Position numbers and translations under genes: made by a program
DNA from: Cercis canadensis
Taxonomy: Eukaryota > Streptophyta > Magnoliopsida > Fabales > Fabaceae
Length of the DNA: 64,000 nucleotides
Assembly (NCBI GenBank): GCA_003255065.1
Contig: QAOA01000431.1
Coordinates: 124,001-188,000 of the forward strand
Reading direction: 5' to 3'
The notes under the pieces: generated by a model
Databases searched by the model: none
What the model was told of the DNA's origin: nothing
The model's input: the letters and a program-made list of their open reading frames with translations, nothing else
Part shown: one piece after another, positions 47,829 through 57,979 of the stretch
Layout: the number at the start of each line of letters is the position of its first letter
Position numbering within the stretch: the stretch's first letter is position 1

Positions 47829-48132
47829 TCTTGTGATTGGCTTTCTAAACTTGTTATTTGATTGTTGTTTTGATACTTTGATTATTAATGTGGTTGTTGG
47901 TGATGATGATTAATTTTGGACTATTCGGTTTGTTTGTTTTGATTGTTATTTATGCAATTATGCTTGAATTTTTTATGGCCCATTTTGGCCCGTTTTGGCC
48001 CGCAGCCCAAGGAGGGCTGGGCTGGGTTCCCATTATGCTGGCCCGAATGAAAATGGGCTAATTTGGCCCGGCCCGAATTGGCCCACAGCCCAAATGGGCT
48101 GAGCTGGCCCGTTTCCCACCTCTAATGAGAAT

Positions 48133-48371
48133 AAAGTAATAAGCACAGGGTAGTTCTATTCAGACACAAAGGGGTAAGCTAAGACAATTATGTGGTTAAA
48201 TAACTGGGTTCATTAGCTGAGTATAGGAACTAAATAATGCAGCTATTTAGGATAAAGTACATAGCATAAACTTCTTTGAACTGAATTGTTTTCCCAGGGA
48301 TAGAGCTTGTAAAGAGACTTATTCTGATTTGAATTGTTTGAGGACAAGTAATTGCTTAAGTGTGGGGGATT
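48133..48371 (+). other. Athila 3' end with polypurine tract
   Basis: Continues the Athila 3' untranslated region beyond the hAT. It ends in TTAAGTGTGGGGGA (about 48357-48369), the Athila-type polypurine tract, directly before the right LTR. Confidence 0.7.
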
Positions 48372-49787
48372 TGCTATTTGCCTATTATGCCTTTAAGTTC
48401 CATATTTTACCAATGGATTCTTACTTAGATTTGAGTAAATTTGCTTTAAACATGGTACTTAACTCACGTATTTGTGTTATCAGGTGTTTCTCTGGTTGAT
48501 CAAGCAAAAGGAAGAATTCTATGGACTTTCTAAAGCAAAAGGGGACACTGCCACGAACACGGCCGTGTCCATGCCCGTGTCTGGCCTCCAGAATCTTTGC
48601 TTCAAAATTTGTAAAGAACACGACCAGGAATGAGAAAAGACACACCCGTGTTGAGGCCGTGTTCGCAGTCCAAAGAAGATCCTGAGATGAACACACCCCC
48701 TGCTAGATAGAAACATGGCCGTGTCTGAGGTCCAGAGAAGGAATGTAAGTGACATGCTCAGCAACCATTAATGAAGATGGCCATGTTTAGGCCATGTTTG
48801 AACTTCTGAAGGTGAAACCCTAGATTCGAAGTAGTTTATATATGCACCTAAGAGGGGAAAAAAGGAGCTCCGTCTTTTTGGACATCAAGAGGTAGATATC
48901 AAAGCCAAATGCGGTAGCCCAACCCTAAAGGGTTGAAGAAGAACAAGATAGAAGATCAACCCATTGAAAGAACTTCATAAGAATGAGTTTTTTTGATTCT
49001 ATCTTGTCTTCTTTGTATTTTGTTGATTCAGATTTTATCATAAACTAATTTGTAAAGGATTAGATAAGATGAACCCTAGAACTACATCTGAACTCTTCTT
49101 CCTTTGATTTAATAAGAATATACCTTTCATTTCTTGGAATTGTCTATGATTATTATTTGTGTTGAGTTGATGAAGCATGTCATTGATTTAACACCAGATT
49201 TCAGTTTATAGATTGAGACATTGTAAATTGAACAAGATCACTTGTAGGCAGTGGGATTTGCTTGGAATCACTAGAGATAGGGTTCACATAAGTCCTCTGA
49301 TTTGAGTCAATGTACTAAGAAAATTCACAAAACACGAATTAATGCATTCTTGGGGGTTTTGATTAGGAAGAGATTTCAGTCAATCAACTTAGGAATAGAT
49401 GTCTTATTGCTTGAGAAATATTAAGGCATAATTCAGGAATTTCATCAGTCTAAGTAAAGATTGGGTGACCATTGAGTTAAAGTTGAAAGTGCAATGTTAA
49501 ATTCTAGGGGGATTCTTATCTAGACATGTCATTCTCAATTGATAAATCTATCAAATTCCTTGTTATTATTTTTGTGTCTTGTTTATATTAGTTTAGATTA
49601 AGTAATTCATTCATTAAACCATAATTCTGAGATTAGATAATAGGAAAAGGATTACTAGTAATAGCTATAGTTCCTCGTGAGAATGATATATGTACTCGAT
49701 TAAGCTATTCTACAAAATGATAGGTACACTTGCCTTGAGTAATTGTAGTATTGATTTAATTGAATACAATTCTAAATCAAAACATCA
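48372..49787 (+). repeat. Right Athila LTR (complete)
   Basis: 1416 bp from TGCTATTTGCC to AACATCA. Its first 570 bases hold clustered ACACGGCCGTGT-like palindromes (exact copy at 48557-48568). Its last 848 bases match the left LTR. Confidence 0.85.
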
Positions 49788-50240
49788 AGTTTCTTATGCA
49801 GATTCTGACTACGCTAGATGTTCAATTGATCAAAAAGCACTAGTGGTGGTTGTCAGTTTCTTGGAAGAGCCTTGGTCTCTTGGCAATCCAAGAAACAAAA
49901 TTCAGTTGCTCAATTAACAGTTGAAGCTAAATACATGGCTACTGGACTTTGATGTTCACAAGTGCTATGAATGAAACAACAGCTAGTTGATTATGGTATA
50001 ATTCTTGACAAAATTCATTTGCTGTGTGATAATACAATTGCAAGACATCTAGTTCAGCACTCTAGGACTAAGCATATAGACATAAAACACCATTTTCTTA
50101 GAGATCGTGTTCTTAAGGGTGATATAGAACTTTCTTTTGTTAACACTGAAGATCATATTGCTGATATTTTCACAAAAACTTTAACTGAAGAAAGATTTTG
50201 TTTCCTTAGACATGAACTAGACATGATAAATATGTCTTGA
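49788..50240 (+). pseudogene. Sirevirus-like RNase H fragment
   Basis: Copia RNase H resumes at SYADSDYARCSID right at the Athila boundary, frameshifts near 49915-49970, then reads MKQQLVDYGI, LLCDNTIARHLVQHSRTKHI and DIFTKTL before the TGA at 50238-50240. It belongs to the same element as the RT fragment at 37898-38575. The segment that should join them is missing. Confidence 0.85.
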
Positions 50241-50886
50241 TGAGTCATGATTCATTTTTGCATTATGCTTGTACATATGCATATCATACTATTTTTCCTT
50301 TATTTTTTATTTTATGTCCTAAGGCTGGTAAATGCTCAATACATCTTGGTATGCTTCTAGATTTTTGGCACATAAATATGAAATTTCAGAACATTTTTTT
50401 TTGCCCAACATTCTCCTTTTGAACCTATTTATTTTGGGCTGCTAATATTTTTTAAAAAGACTGAAATCTCTCTAAGCCTTTTATTTTAAAAGGGCCTCAA
50501 TAATTCTTTTGGGCTAATTTTTTCATTGGACTGTTTCATTAAATGATTTTTTTATGGGCCGGTTTCATCTGCTTTGCTCTGGGCTTTCAACTAAGGCCCA
50601 CGTTTTCTGGCCTTTGGCCAAAATACGCATTTCAACTAAAATCGCCCCTTTGCAAAACTCACTGTTTAGACTCATCCCTTTCATGATTCTCCTTTTTCAC
50701 TTTCAGTTTCAAATTTTGCCCTAAAATCCCTTCAACTCCCTTATCTATCCACTCTTTCTACAACCTCTCAGCATGATCTCTCTCTCTGTCTCTGTGTGTG
50801 CCCTTTTCCTCGCTTAACTGCTACTTCGTGAAGTAAGGTTGTTGATATTTAAAGTCATGGATAGAAGATGAGTCAGTCAAAGATTA
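50241..50886. other. Spacer between pol and env-like ORF in the Sirevirus-like element
   Basis: AT-rich, with a T-rich run and a pyrimidine-rich stretch (tctctctctctg) near 50780. No coding region. Confidence 0.5.
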
Positions 50887-52518
50887 ATGGCCAAGTCCAA
50901 GGGCAAAGCTCGAGCAAGACCTTCTTGTGAGGAACCCATTGATGTTTCTGATTCCTCTTCCTTTGGAGAACCTGAGGACCTTGAACCTATTATCCAACGT
51001 TCGAGAACCATTGCCTCTCAGAAAGATAAAGAGAAAGGTAAATCCTCCCTTGATCTTCCTCTCTCTATTATTAAACTAATCACTGAGTCATTGGTTCCTT
51101 GGTTGCTTATCGAAGCCCTTTCCTCTTCTACACCCTATGGCTCTCCTCATTTGTCTTTCATTCCTTCTCCTTCTTCCACTTCTTCTCCCACAAAATCACC
51201 CATGTTCTCTCCATCTTATTCTTCTACTTCAAAAAAATTACAGAAATCACCTTTTGAACCGAAACCTGACTCCATTCCTCAGCCCTCTTCTGAAACAGAA
51301 CCTCAACCAAAACCCGTCTCTCAACCTGCTCCACACACCCCATCTGAGCCCTCTGTAAAATTGAAAAAGGTCAAAATGATGGCTAGGAAAGTAAAATTCA
51401 CTCCAAGGGCAAAAGCCCCGAAATCTCAAATTTCATTGTTTGAGAATGTTGTTGTAGAGAAAAAATTTAACAAGTTGTATGCAAACAGGTCAATTGCATA
51501 TGGATGTCTTGTGTCATGGGAATCCACATCTTCTGCTTCCAAGGTTGTTGAGACTTTCTTTGCCAAAATGGGTTGGTCTAGCATGTTGAAGCTGAATGAG
51601 TCTATGCTATCAAAGGTAATTTGCCTCTTTTATGCATATTTGCAACCTCTGAAAGGCTCTGATATTGGTACTTGCTATTTAAAATCTTATGTGGTTGTGG
51701 TAGAAATAGTTTTAACTGAAAGAATTCTGGCTAGTTTGCTAAAATTACCTGTAAAGGGGGATTGTAAATTTGTGCAAAAGGTTTGGCCTGCTGATATAAT
51801 TTCCTATGATGATGCAATGACATTAATTTGTGATTATCTTGAGAATAGAGGCCAAGGAAGACCTCCCTCCATTTATTGTTTTGATTCAATAACTAGAACC
51901 TTAGCCAAACTAGTTACATCTCAGCTATTACCCCAAATTGGAAGCCACAATGATTTTTCAACCCCTGACTTGTATGTGTTATATCATTTGAAGAACTAGT
52001 TGCCTTTGAACTTACTTCATTTGATTTTAAATAACATGGTTGCAACTGTGAAGGGAACTCGAATTAAAACTAGTTTGCCTTATGAAATGCTAATTGTCAA
52101 GATTTGTAAGTATTTCAAGATAGACCTCTCCCAGTTCTCTACAAATTCCTTCCCTCTAAAACTAGTTCTCAAGAGAATGCTTCCTGCATCTCAACCAATT
52201 CCTGAGCCATCTGCTAGTTCTCAGTCTGCCAAAGCCAAGAGGCCTGCTCCTGCTGGTGCCACAACCAGTTCCTCCAAACCATCCAAGAAGCAGAAGTCTC
52301 AAGCCAAACCAGTTTCCCCATCTCAATAGGTTGATCATGTTGAATGGATTACTTCTGTTAAACTTGAAGAGTTGGCTAATCAAATTGGAAGGCGGCTAAA
52401 CTTCTTCCAAACTTTGAGTTTTGACTGCACTGCTCGCTTGGCTATTGTTAAGAAGGAATTGGCATCCACTAAGGTAGAATTGGCAGCTCTTAAAGCTTCA
52501 AAGCCCTCTCCTTCTTAG
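50887..52518 (+). pseudogene. Sirevirus env-like / plant transposon protein, with stops
   Basis: ATG at 50887 opens 370 codons (MAKSKGKARARPSCEEPIDV), with a proline/serine/glutamine-rich, low-complexity region, then a globular part (EKKFNKLYANRSIAYGCLVS and MGWSSMLKLNESMLSKVICL). A TAG at 51997 and another at 52327 interrupt one otherwise continuous frame, which ends at 52518 after a leucine-rich, coiled-coil-like tail. The globular part resembles the putative plant transposon protein domain found downstream of pol in these elements. Its place after RNase H matches the env-like ORF of Sireviruses. No convincing signal peptide or transmembrane segment is seen, so a fusogenic role is unlikely from this copy. 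Confidence 0.7.
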
Positions 52519-52954
52519 AAATAGATTTATGATTCTCTCTATTAATCTTTCAGTTGCATATGTAGTTACATTGACTATTTTCCAGCCTTTTGATTTTTTT
52601 TCTTTTTTTGCATTTCATGCATTATACTTTTGATCATAATCTGTTTGACTTCTGTGCTTAACCAGTTTTTGGATATATCATAATACTCTTTTGGATCTTA
52701 ATCTGATTGTTCTTCTTTGTCGATCTAAATATGTTTGCTCCCTTATCTTTTTGATAATGCCAAAGGGGGAGAAATTCTGAGATAGTCTGTTTAAATTGTT
52801 AAGTATGATTTCTTTATGAGCAAATTTGTTTGAAAAAATCTCTCCTAACATATGTCTTTTCTCTGCTCTAAGAACTAGTTCTTAAGTTCTACATAATGCA
52901 TATATTTAGGGAAATATTTTTTTTTTATTTTGTCATTATAAAAAATGAGGAGAT
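52519..52954 (+). other. Sirevirus-like 3' untranslated region and PPT
   Basis: Contains the AAGAACTAGTTCTTAAG palindrome near 52868 and ends in AAAAATGAGGAGAT just before the 3' LTR, a weak polypurine tract. A gccaaagggggagaaattc stretch near 52757 is another purine-rich site. Confidence 0.5.
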
Positions 52955-54068
52955 TGTTAGCCCTACAATTCTCTAGTCATGTTTTGATGATAACAAAATG
53001 TCTCTATGCTACTAACCTGTGTTACTTGTCTAAGTTCTTATTTAGAACATGTTAGCAAGAAGCCTTAAGAACTAGTTCTATATGTTCTTAAGAACTAGTT
53101 CTTGCATAAGTGATCTAGTTCTTCTGGAGAATGATTATCCAAGATTGATGATGTGGACAAGTTTTTCAAAGACTCTAGAAGACTCCAGTCCTTTCTAGTC
53201 ACCCCAGGAAATTGCCTTGGTTGGTAAAGAAATTTCCTGGTGACTGTTGTGAGATCCATGTTTTAAGGGATATTTTCTCTGCTTTTTCTTACAAAAGGAC
53301 AAAAGGCATAGTGAATGGTGCACAATGGAACAACTATCAAGGCTAGTAGGTGGTTTCCAATAGCCTTTCACATGGTCCTTCACGTGCTCTCCATAGTCCA
53401 TATCAAGTAAGTGAACCAAGGCTTCAATACACAAAGAAGTGAGAATGAAAAATTGAGAGAAGAGAAGTGTTTTCTTGAGAGCTTATTATTTACCTTCTTC
53501 TTTCTTGTTTCTCTCTGTAGTAAGAACTTATATTTTATTTTCTACTATATAAGATAGTTTTTTCAATGGGGCTACATTGATAAATTGGGATTTGTATCTG
53601 GATTTATATGGGAGAAATCCATGAGAGTAATCTCTAATGAGTTAGAGAGTCTGAGTTCATGGTTAGCTTGAAAAACAAAACTATGGTTGAGAAGCTTGAA
53701 AAAATAAACTTGAATTATAGTGGAACCCCAATTATTGGGAGAAATGGATGTAGGCATTTCTGCCGAACCACTATGAAGGCTCTTGCAAATCTCTCATCTT
53801 CTAATCTTTTATTTCTGAGAATATTTGCTTTTCTATGTCATGCGATGTGTTCATGATCTTCTGAGTTAATTTATGTTATGCCTTTAATGTTTTATTCAGT
53901 TATCCTTCTGTGCTCAATCCTATGTTTATCAGTGAACTGGTTCTTCAAGCCTAAGAACTAGTTCCTAATTAGATTTGTTGTTGAATTAATCTGTATTAGA
54001 TCTGCTTTTCGCAATTATTTTTAAATATTCCTATTCACCCCCTCTAGGAATAGATCCTGCAACCTTCA
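52955..54068 (+). repeat. 3' LTR of the Sirevirus-like element
   Basis: 1114 bp, TGTTAGCC to CAACCTTCA, matching the 5' LTR without its 317-bp duplication. Confidence 0.9.
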
Positions 54069-55092
54069 AATCTGACTTGCTAGGGATCGTCTAGAAGACG
54101 TTAAAAAAGGGCTTGGCTTTGCCATGAGACAAGATTCGGCCCCCAAATCCTCAGAACGATTCATAGGACGTTAAGTCGGGGTACGGCAGAGCCATAAAGC
54201 CCCCACAACCCTGAACTGTCCATAGGACATTAAGCTGGGGTATGGCAAAGCCATAAAGCCCTCGCAGCCCCATAACATCCATATGACGTTAAGCCGAGGT
54301 GCGGTAGAGCCATAAAGCCCCCGCAACCCCAAACCGTCTATAGGATGTTAAATCGGGACACATCAGAGTCATGAGGCCCCATGGTCTCGAAATTGCTAGT
54401 GTGGAAGAAGTAATGATGAACCAAACTGGTGATGCAAATATTCAACACACACTTCTCTTGATCGNTTAAGCCGGGGTATGGCAAAGCCATAAAGCCCTCG
54501 CAGCCCCATAACATCCATATGACATTAAGCCGAGGTGCGGTAGAGCCATAAAGCCCCCGCAACCCCAAACCGTCTATAGGATGTTAAATCGGGACACATC
54601 AGAGTCATGAGGCCCCATGGTCTCGAAATTGCTAGTGTGGAAGAAGTAATGATGAACCAAACTGGTGATGCAAATATTCAACACACACTTCTCTTGATCG
54701 GTAAGATAAGGGTCCCTAGCAATCTTTCTTAATTCATGCCATGGCTTGTGAGAATTTTACATAACATCTCATGTCTACATCTACAATCTAATTTGCAAAT
54801 GATGTTGATGATTGATGGCATAACTAAATTCCACTTTGTAGCTAATACATTAGCTCCTATTTCTTGTTACCTACTTAATTATTAAATTGTTATTGCTGAC
54901 ATGGAATGCCTACAATTGTGTTTTCTATTGCAAGACAAATTGACAACTATATAGAATTGAAAAAGCTTACTTACCAAACTCTATGTTTTACTACCTAACA
55001 TGCCTCCAAAGGCCATCAAATGCTTACTTTACATGGTTTGAACTTCAATCTTAATGCCTTAACTCCCTCAAGTCATTGGACTGGGGGGCAAG
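54069..55092 (+). mobile_element. Internal part of a Tat-like Ty3/gypsy element with tandem repeats
   Basis: 54090-54400 is a tandem array of roughly 60-65-bp units carrying cataaagcccccgcaacccc-like and taagccgggg-like phrases. A 235-bp block is then repeated exactly across an N at 54465. The region ends with a polypurine tract GGACTGGGGGGCAAG (55078-55092) immediately before an LTR. No coding sequence remains. Confidence 0.65.
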
Positions 55093-55370
55093 TGATGATA
55101 TTTCGGTAAAACCACTACCCTTGTGACAAAAAAGAACCAAAATGCCTTTGCTCAAGGTATACCTTCTCCCCCTCTAACTCACTTAAGACATTTAACTTGC
55201 TTTTACTCAAGGACTCTCTCAACACCTTTTTTATATACCTGACCCACTTTCTTCCTCCCAAAAGACGACGCTTACTTGAGTGTTGGAGGAAGTGTTGGAG
55301 TTCTAGATCCGACCTCCTCTAACCGTACTTCTCATTCCTGTTCAAGTCCCTCAAATGTTGGTGATCAACA
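55093..55370 (+). repeat. 3' LTR of the Tat-like element
   Basis: 278 bp from TGATGATATTTCGG to GTGATCAACA, homologous to 24218-24556. The PPT precedes it directly. Confidence 0.7.
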
Positions 55371-56619
55371 TGAGTATTTTTATTTTGAAAGAAAAAAGGC
55401 ACACTAAAGGAGTCACGTACTGTCTTCCTGAACTAGAGCCAAATTCATCTAACACACTACCACTCCCATTGATTGAATGAGGGATAGAGGGAGAGATTAT
55501 TGTGTTTTTGCAACAGGTCACCAATTCCTAACTTTTCCTTCTATTTTCTCCCCCTATATCTCTTTGGACTGTTTCTCTTCTTAGAATTGTTTTGTTGAAT
55601 AGGATTTCCAGGGAGGGAGACATTAATGTTATTTGTTAAGATTTTGGTTAGCTTCACTTGCAACTCACAATCTCCTATCAAGTCTTCCTATAAATTATTG
55701 GTTTCTTCTAAAAGAAACACTTTACACAGCAACAGAGAGCAACAACATCTCTATAAATATATGTTGTTACGTAGCCCATTAAACAAATGGGTTCATTTCT
55801 AGAACTATCAAGAAGAGCCGACCTACCCGACCCGCCACAACCTACCTGTAAACGAGACAGGGCTAGTTGGCTTGCCATTTTGGCATTCTGAGGAAACCTC
55901 AACCCACCCTGCGTCTCTAACAGGCTGAGTTAGGCGGGGAAGCCTACCAAAATTAATGAAAAATATTGTGATTAAACATGTGGCATCCCTCATTGTGTCC
56001 TCGCTTCAAGCTTCAATTGAATCCTTTCACTTGCAAAAGATGAAGGTTTCATTCTTATGGATTATGGCTTGGTTAAACGGCTCTATATAATGTGACATCA
56101 TTTCATGGGGGAGAGAGGGGGTCGGGGGGTGGGGTTTAACTCATGTCAACAGTCAACCTCATACGAATGCCATTTGAGCATTTAATGGTGCTACATTATA
56201 TCACTCTCTTATTGTTGGGAAATTAGACTATAGGGGATTAAATTGAGAATTTTTTTTAGTGAGGGAAAAAATTTATAACAGATGCATATGTGAGGGATGA
56301 AAAGAGGATTTTATTCTATATTTTATAATGAAAACTCCATCTTTGGAAGAAAAAAAGGGAGGGATGCGGATAAATGTTACCTGTTCAGTTTGATGCAAAT
56401 GTATGAAGATTTGATGCAATATTTAAATAATGTAAAGGATGCTTCTTCCATGCCACCAATTGCTGAAATGCAACAATTAAAACCGTGGCAAACCAATTAT
56501 CACAGGACACATGGCAAAGCTCTCCAAGTTATTCACTGGTCATAACCAATTTTGAGTAATTAAAATTTTATCCCCTCAAATGTTTAAAAATAAAATTTGG
56601 CACATATAAGTTTTCACCC
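55371..56619. other. Unassigned stretch with a G-rich tract
   Basis: No gene recognised. 56105-56134 holds runs GGGGG, GGGGG, GGGGGG and GGGG within 30 bases, capable in principle of G-quadruplex formation. The 82-residue open frame at 56297-56545 has no motif I recognise. Confidence 0.4.
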
Positions 56620-56622
56620 TTG

Positions 56623-57455
56623 GGCTCTGTTTGAGAGTTTTTTTGGAGGGGAGAGGAGAGGAAAGGGAGGGAAAGGAAGGGAAAGGAAAGGGAGGGGTTT
56701 TCCTCTCCTTTGTTTGGATGATTAAAATGAGGAAAAGGAAAGGAAAGGGAAGGAAATGTCTTATTGTAAAATATTTTTACTAGTTTACCCTTTATTATCT
56801 TTTCACTCTTTTTTTCTAATTAAATTTTTTAATTATAAATGTAATTATTATTTATTTATTAAAAAATAAAAATTGACAATAACCGAATTCATACTCTAAT
56901 TAAGTACATTTTCATAAAAAAGTAAAGTTTCATAAATATTAAATTATTAATATATAATATACACTTATTGCTTCTAATGAGTCATAAAAAAATTAATATA
57001 CTATATATTTTCAAAAAGAAAATAAACTGTGCATCTGAAAAATTATGCAAATTCTATTGCTTTATGGGTTGCAATTAATTAAATTAGAGTGATGATAAAA
57101 GGGATTATTTATAATTTTTTTATTAGATGGATATAATTAAAATTTTTAATTAGAAATATAAAAAAATTACAATTTAAACATAAAACTTCAACTTTTTTGC
57201 TTTCTTTTCTTATCCAACAATTCAATGGTGGCAGACAGTATGGGTAAATTAGTAAATTAATTCTCTACCCCTCCAAACCCCCCAATTTGGGGGGTTGAAA
57301 TTTGTGAATGAAAAAAGGAGTGCAAGGGTCAAAGTTTAACCCTTGGTCTCCTTCCCCTTTCAAACTTAAAACTCCCAAACAAGGGAGTGGACTCTCTCAT
57401 TCCTCTCCTCTCCTCTCCTCTCCTTTCCCCTCCAAAAGAACTCCCAAACATACCC
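56623..57455. mobile_element. Harbinger-like DNA element with purine-rich ends
   Basis: Terminal inverted repeats GGCTCTGTTTGAGAGTT and GGGTATGTTTGGGAGTT (reverse complement of the right end), followed on both sides by G/A-rich subterminal tracts. It is flanked by TTG at 56620-56622 and 57456-57458, a 3-bp duplication. The core is AT-rich with no transposase. It is related to the ends seen at 1-247 and 2228-3404. Confidence 0.65.
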
Positions 57456-57600
57456 TTGAGGCAAGTGCGGACTGCGGAGGCATATTAGCTGGTTCCAATT
57501 TCAGATTCTAATCCCTCCTCCAAGCATAGAGCAAGAGAGAGAATCCACCATTATTCCCACACGACCTCGTTGATGAAGAGCATGAACTTCTCCCACCATT

Positions 57601-57830
57601 GATGCTGCTGTCTTCCACCCACTGTAACACACTCGAGTTCGACGGCGACAGCGATAATGATATAATCGCCGGCATCGATGTAAGTCTGGATGACGCCGAC
57701 AAGCTTTTCCTCATTAACCACTTCTTTTGTCCCTTCGGCCACACCACCATCACTGAGTTGAAATACAAAAACACCGTGCCCGTTTCCATGGTTACCATTA
57801 CCATTATTTACCCAACTGAACAAAAAGGTA
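57601..57830 (+). CDS. Unrecognised possible exon
   Basis: The plus-strand frame (ATG at 57599) has coding-like composition, unlike its AT-rich surroundings, with DGDSDNDIIAGIDVSLDDAD, then LFLINHFFCPFGHTTITELK and VPVSMVTITIIYPTEQK. A GTAAAG donor follows at about 57827, so an exon or captured exon is possible. I do not recognise the family. The minus-strand frame at 57551-57823 is an alternative. Could be chance. Confidence 0.25.
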
Positions 57831-57979
57831 AAGTCTCAGTGCCTCACACCCATGGCCAATTTTTGTTTTTCTTCCCTCGAGAAAACTATGAAAAGAATGC
57901 TTTCCAAGTAATTCAATTTCTTAAAAAAAAAAATACAATAGATTTTCATGGAAAAGAAAAACAGTTAACTACTATTTAG

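Larger units (their letters stand above)
44553..48124 (+). mobile_element. hAT transposon, Ac-like, with complete ends
   Basis: Perfect 13-bp terminal inverted repeats TAGAGGTGGGAAA and a perfect 8-bp target duplication ATGAGAAT (44545-44552 and 48125-48132). Length 3572 bp. Subterminal regions at both ends are dense with GGCCCG/AGCCCA motifs. It encodes a hAT transposase on the plus strand (45554-47828, with introns) that carries a nonsense codon and a frameshift, so it is autonomous in structure but dead in coding. It is the youngest-looking insertion of the nest by TSD quality. Confidence 0.95.
38690..49787 (+). mobile_element. Athila-type Ty3/gypsy element, pol-less, with env-like ORF
   Basis: A truncated left LTR (38690-39535), a PBS TGGCGCTGTTGCCGGGGA, a broken gag start, a long leader-like region, an Athila ORF-1/env-like ORF, a PPT (AAGTGTGGGGGA) and a right LTR (48372-49787) lie in order. 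The PBS, the gag phrase TIGDYGRPSHAG and the post-coding CTTGGGAGGCAACCCAAG motif (near 40055) are all typical of Athila. Most of gag and the entire pol are gone, so it could only have moved in trans. A hAT element (44553-48124) lies in its 3' untranslated region. Confidence 0.85.
35630..54068 (+). mobile_element. Sirevirus-like Ty1/copia element, interrupted by nested insertions
   Basis: LTRs at 35630-37062 and 52955-54068, beginning TGTTAGCC and ending CAACCTTCA. A PBS, gag, RT fragment, RNase H fragment and a downstream env-like ORF follow in order. The flanking pentamers are gatct (35625-35629) and aatct (54069-54073), a TSD with one mutation. Large LTRs plus an extra ORF after pol fit the Sirevirus (SIRE1/Maximus) lineage. 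Protease, integrase and the middle of RT are missing. An Athila element and, within it, a hAT element occupy about 38690-49787. Confidence 0.9.

Noticed and set aside
51137..51429. Leucine-rich and tryptophan/arginine-rich frames in the Sirevirus ORF
   Set aside because: Shadows of the low-complexity proline/serine coding in the real frame.
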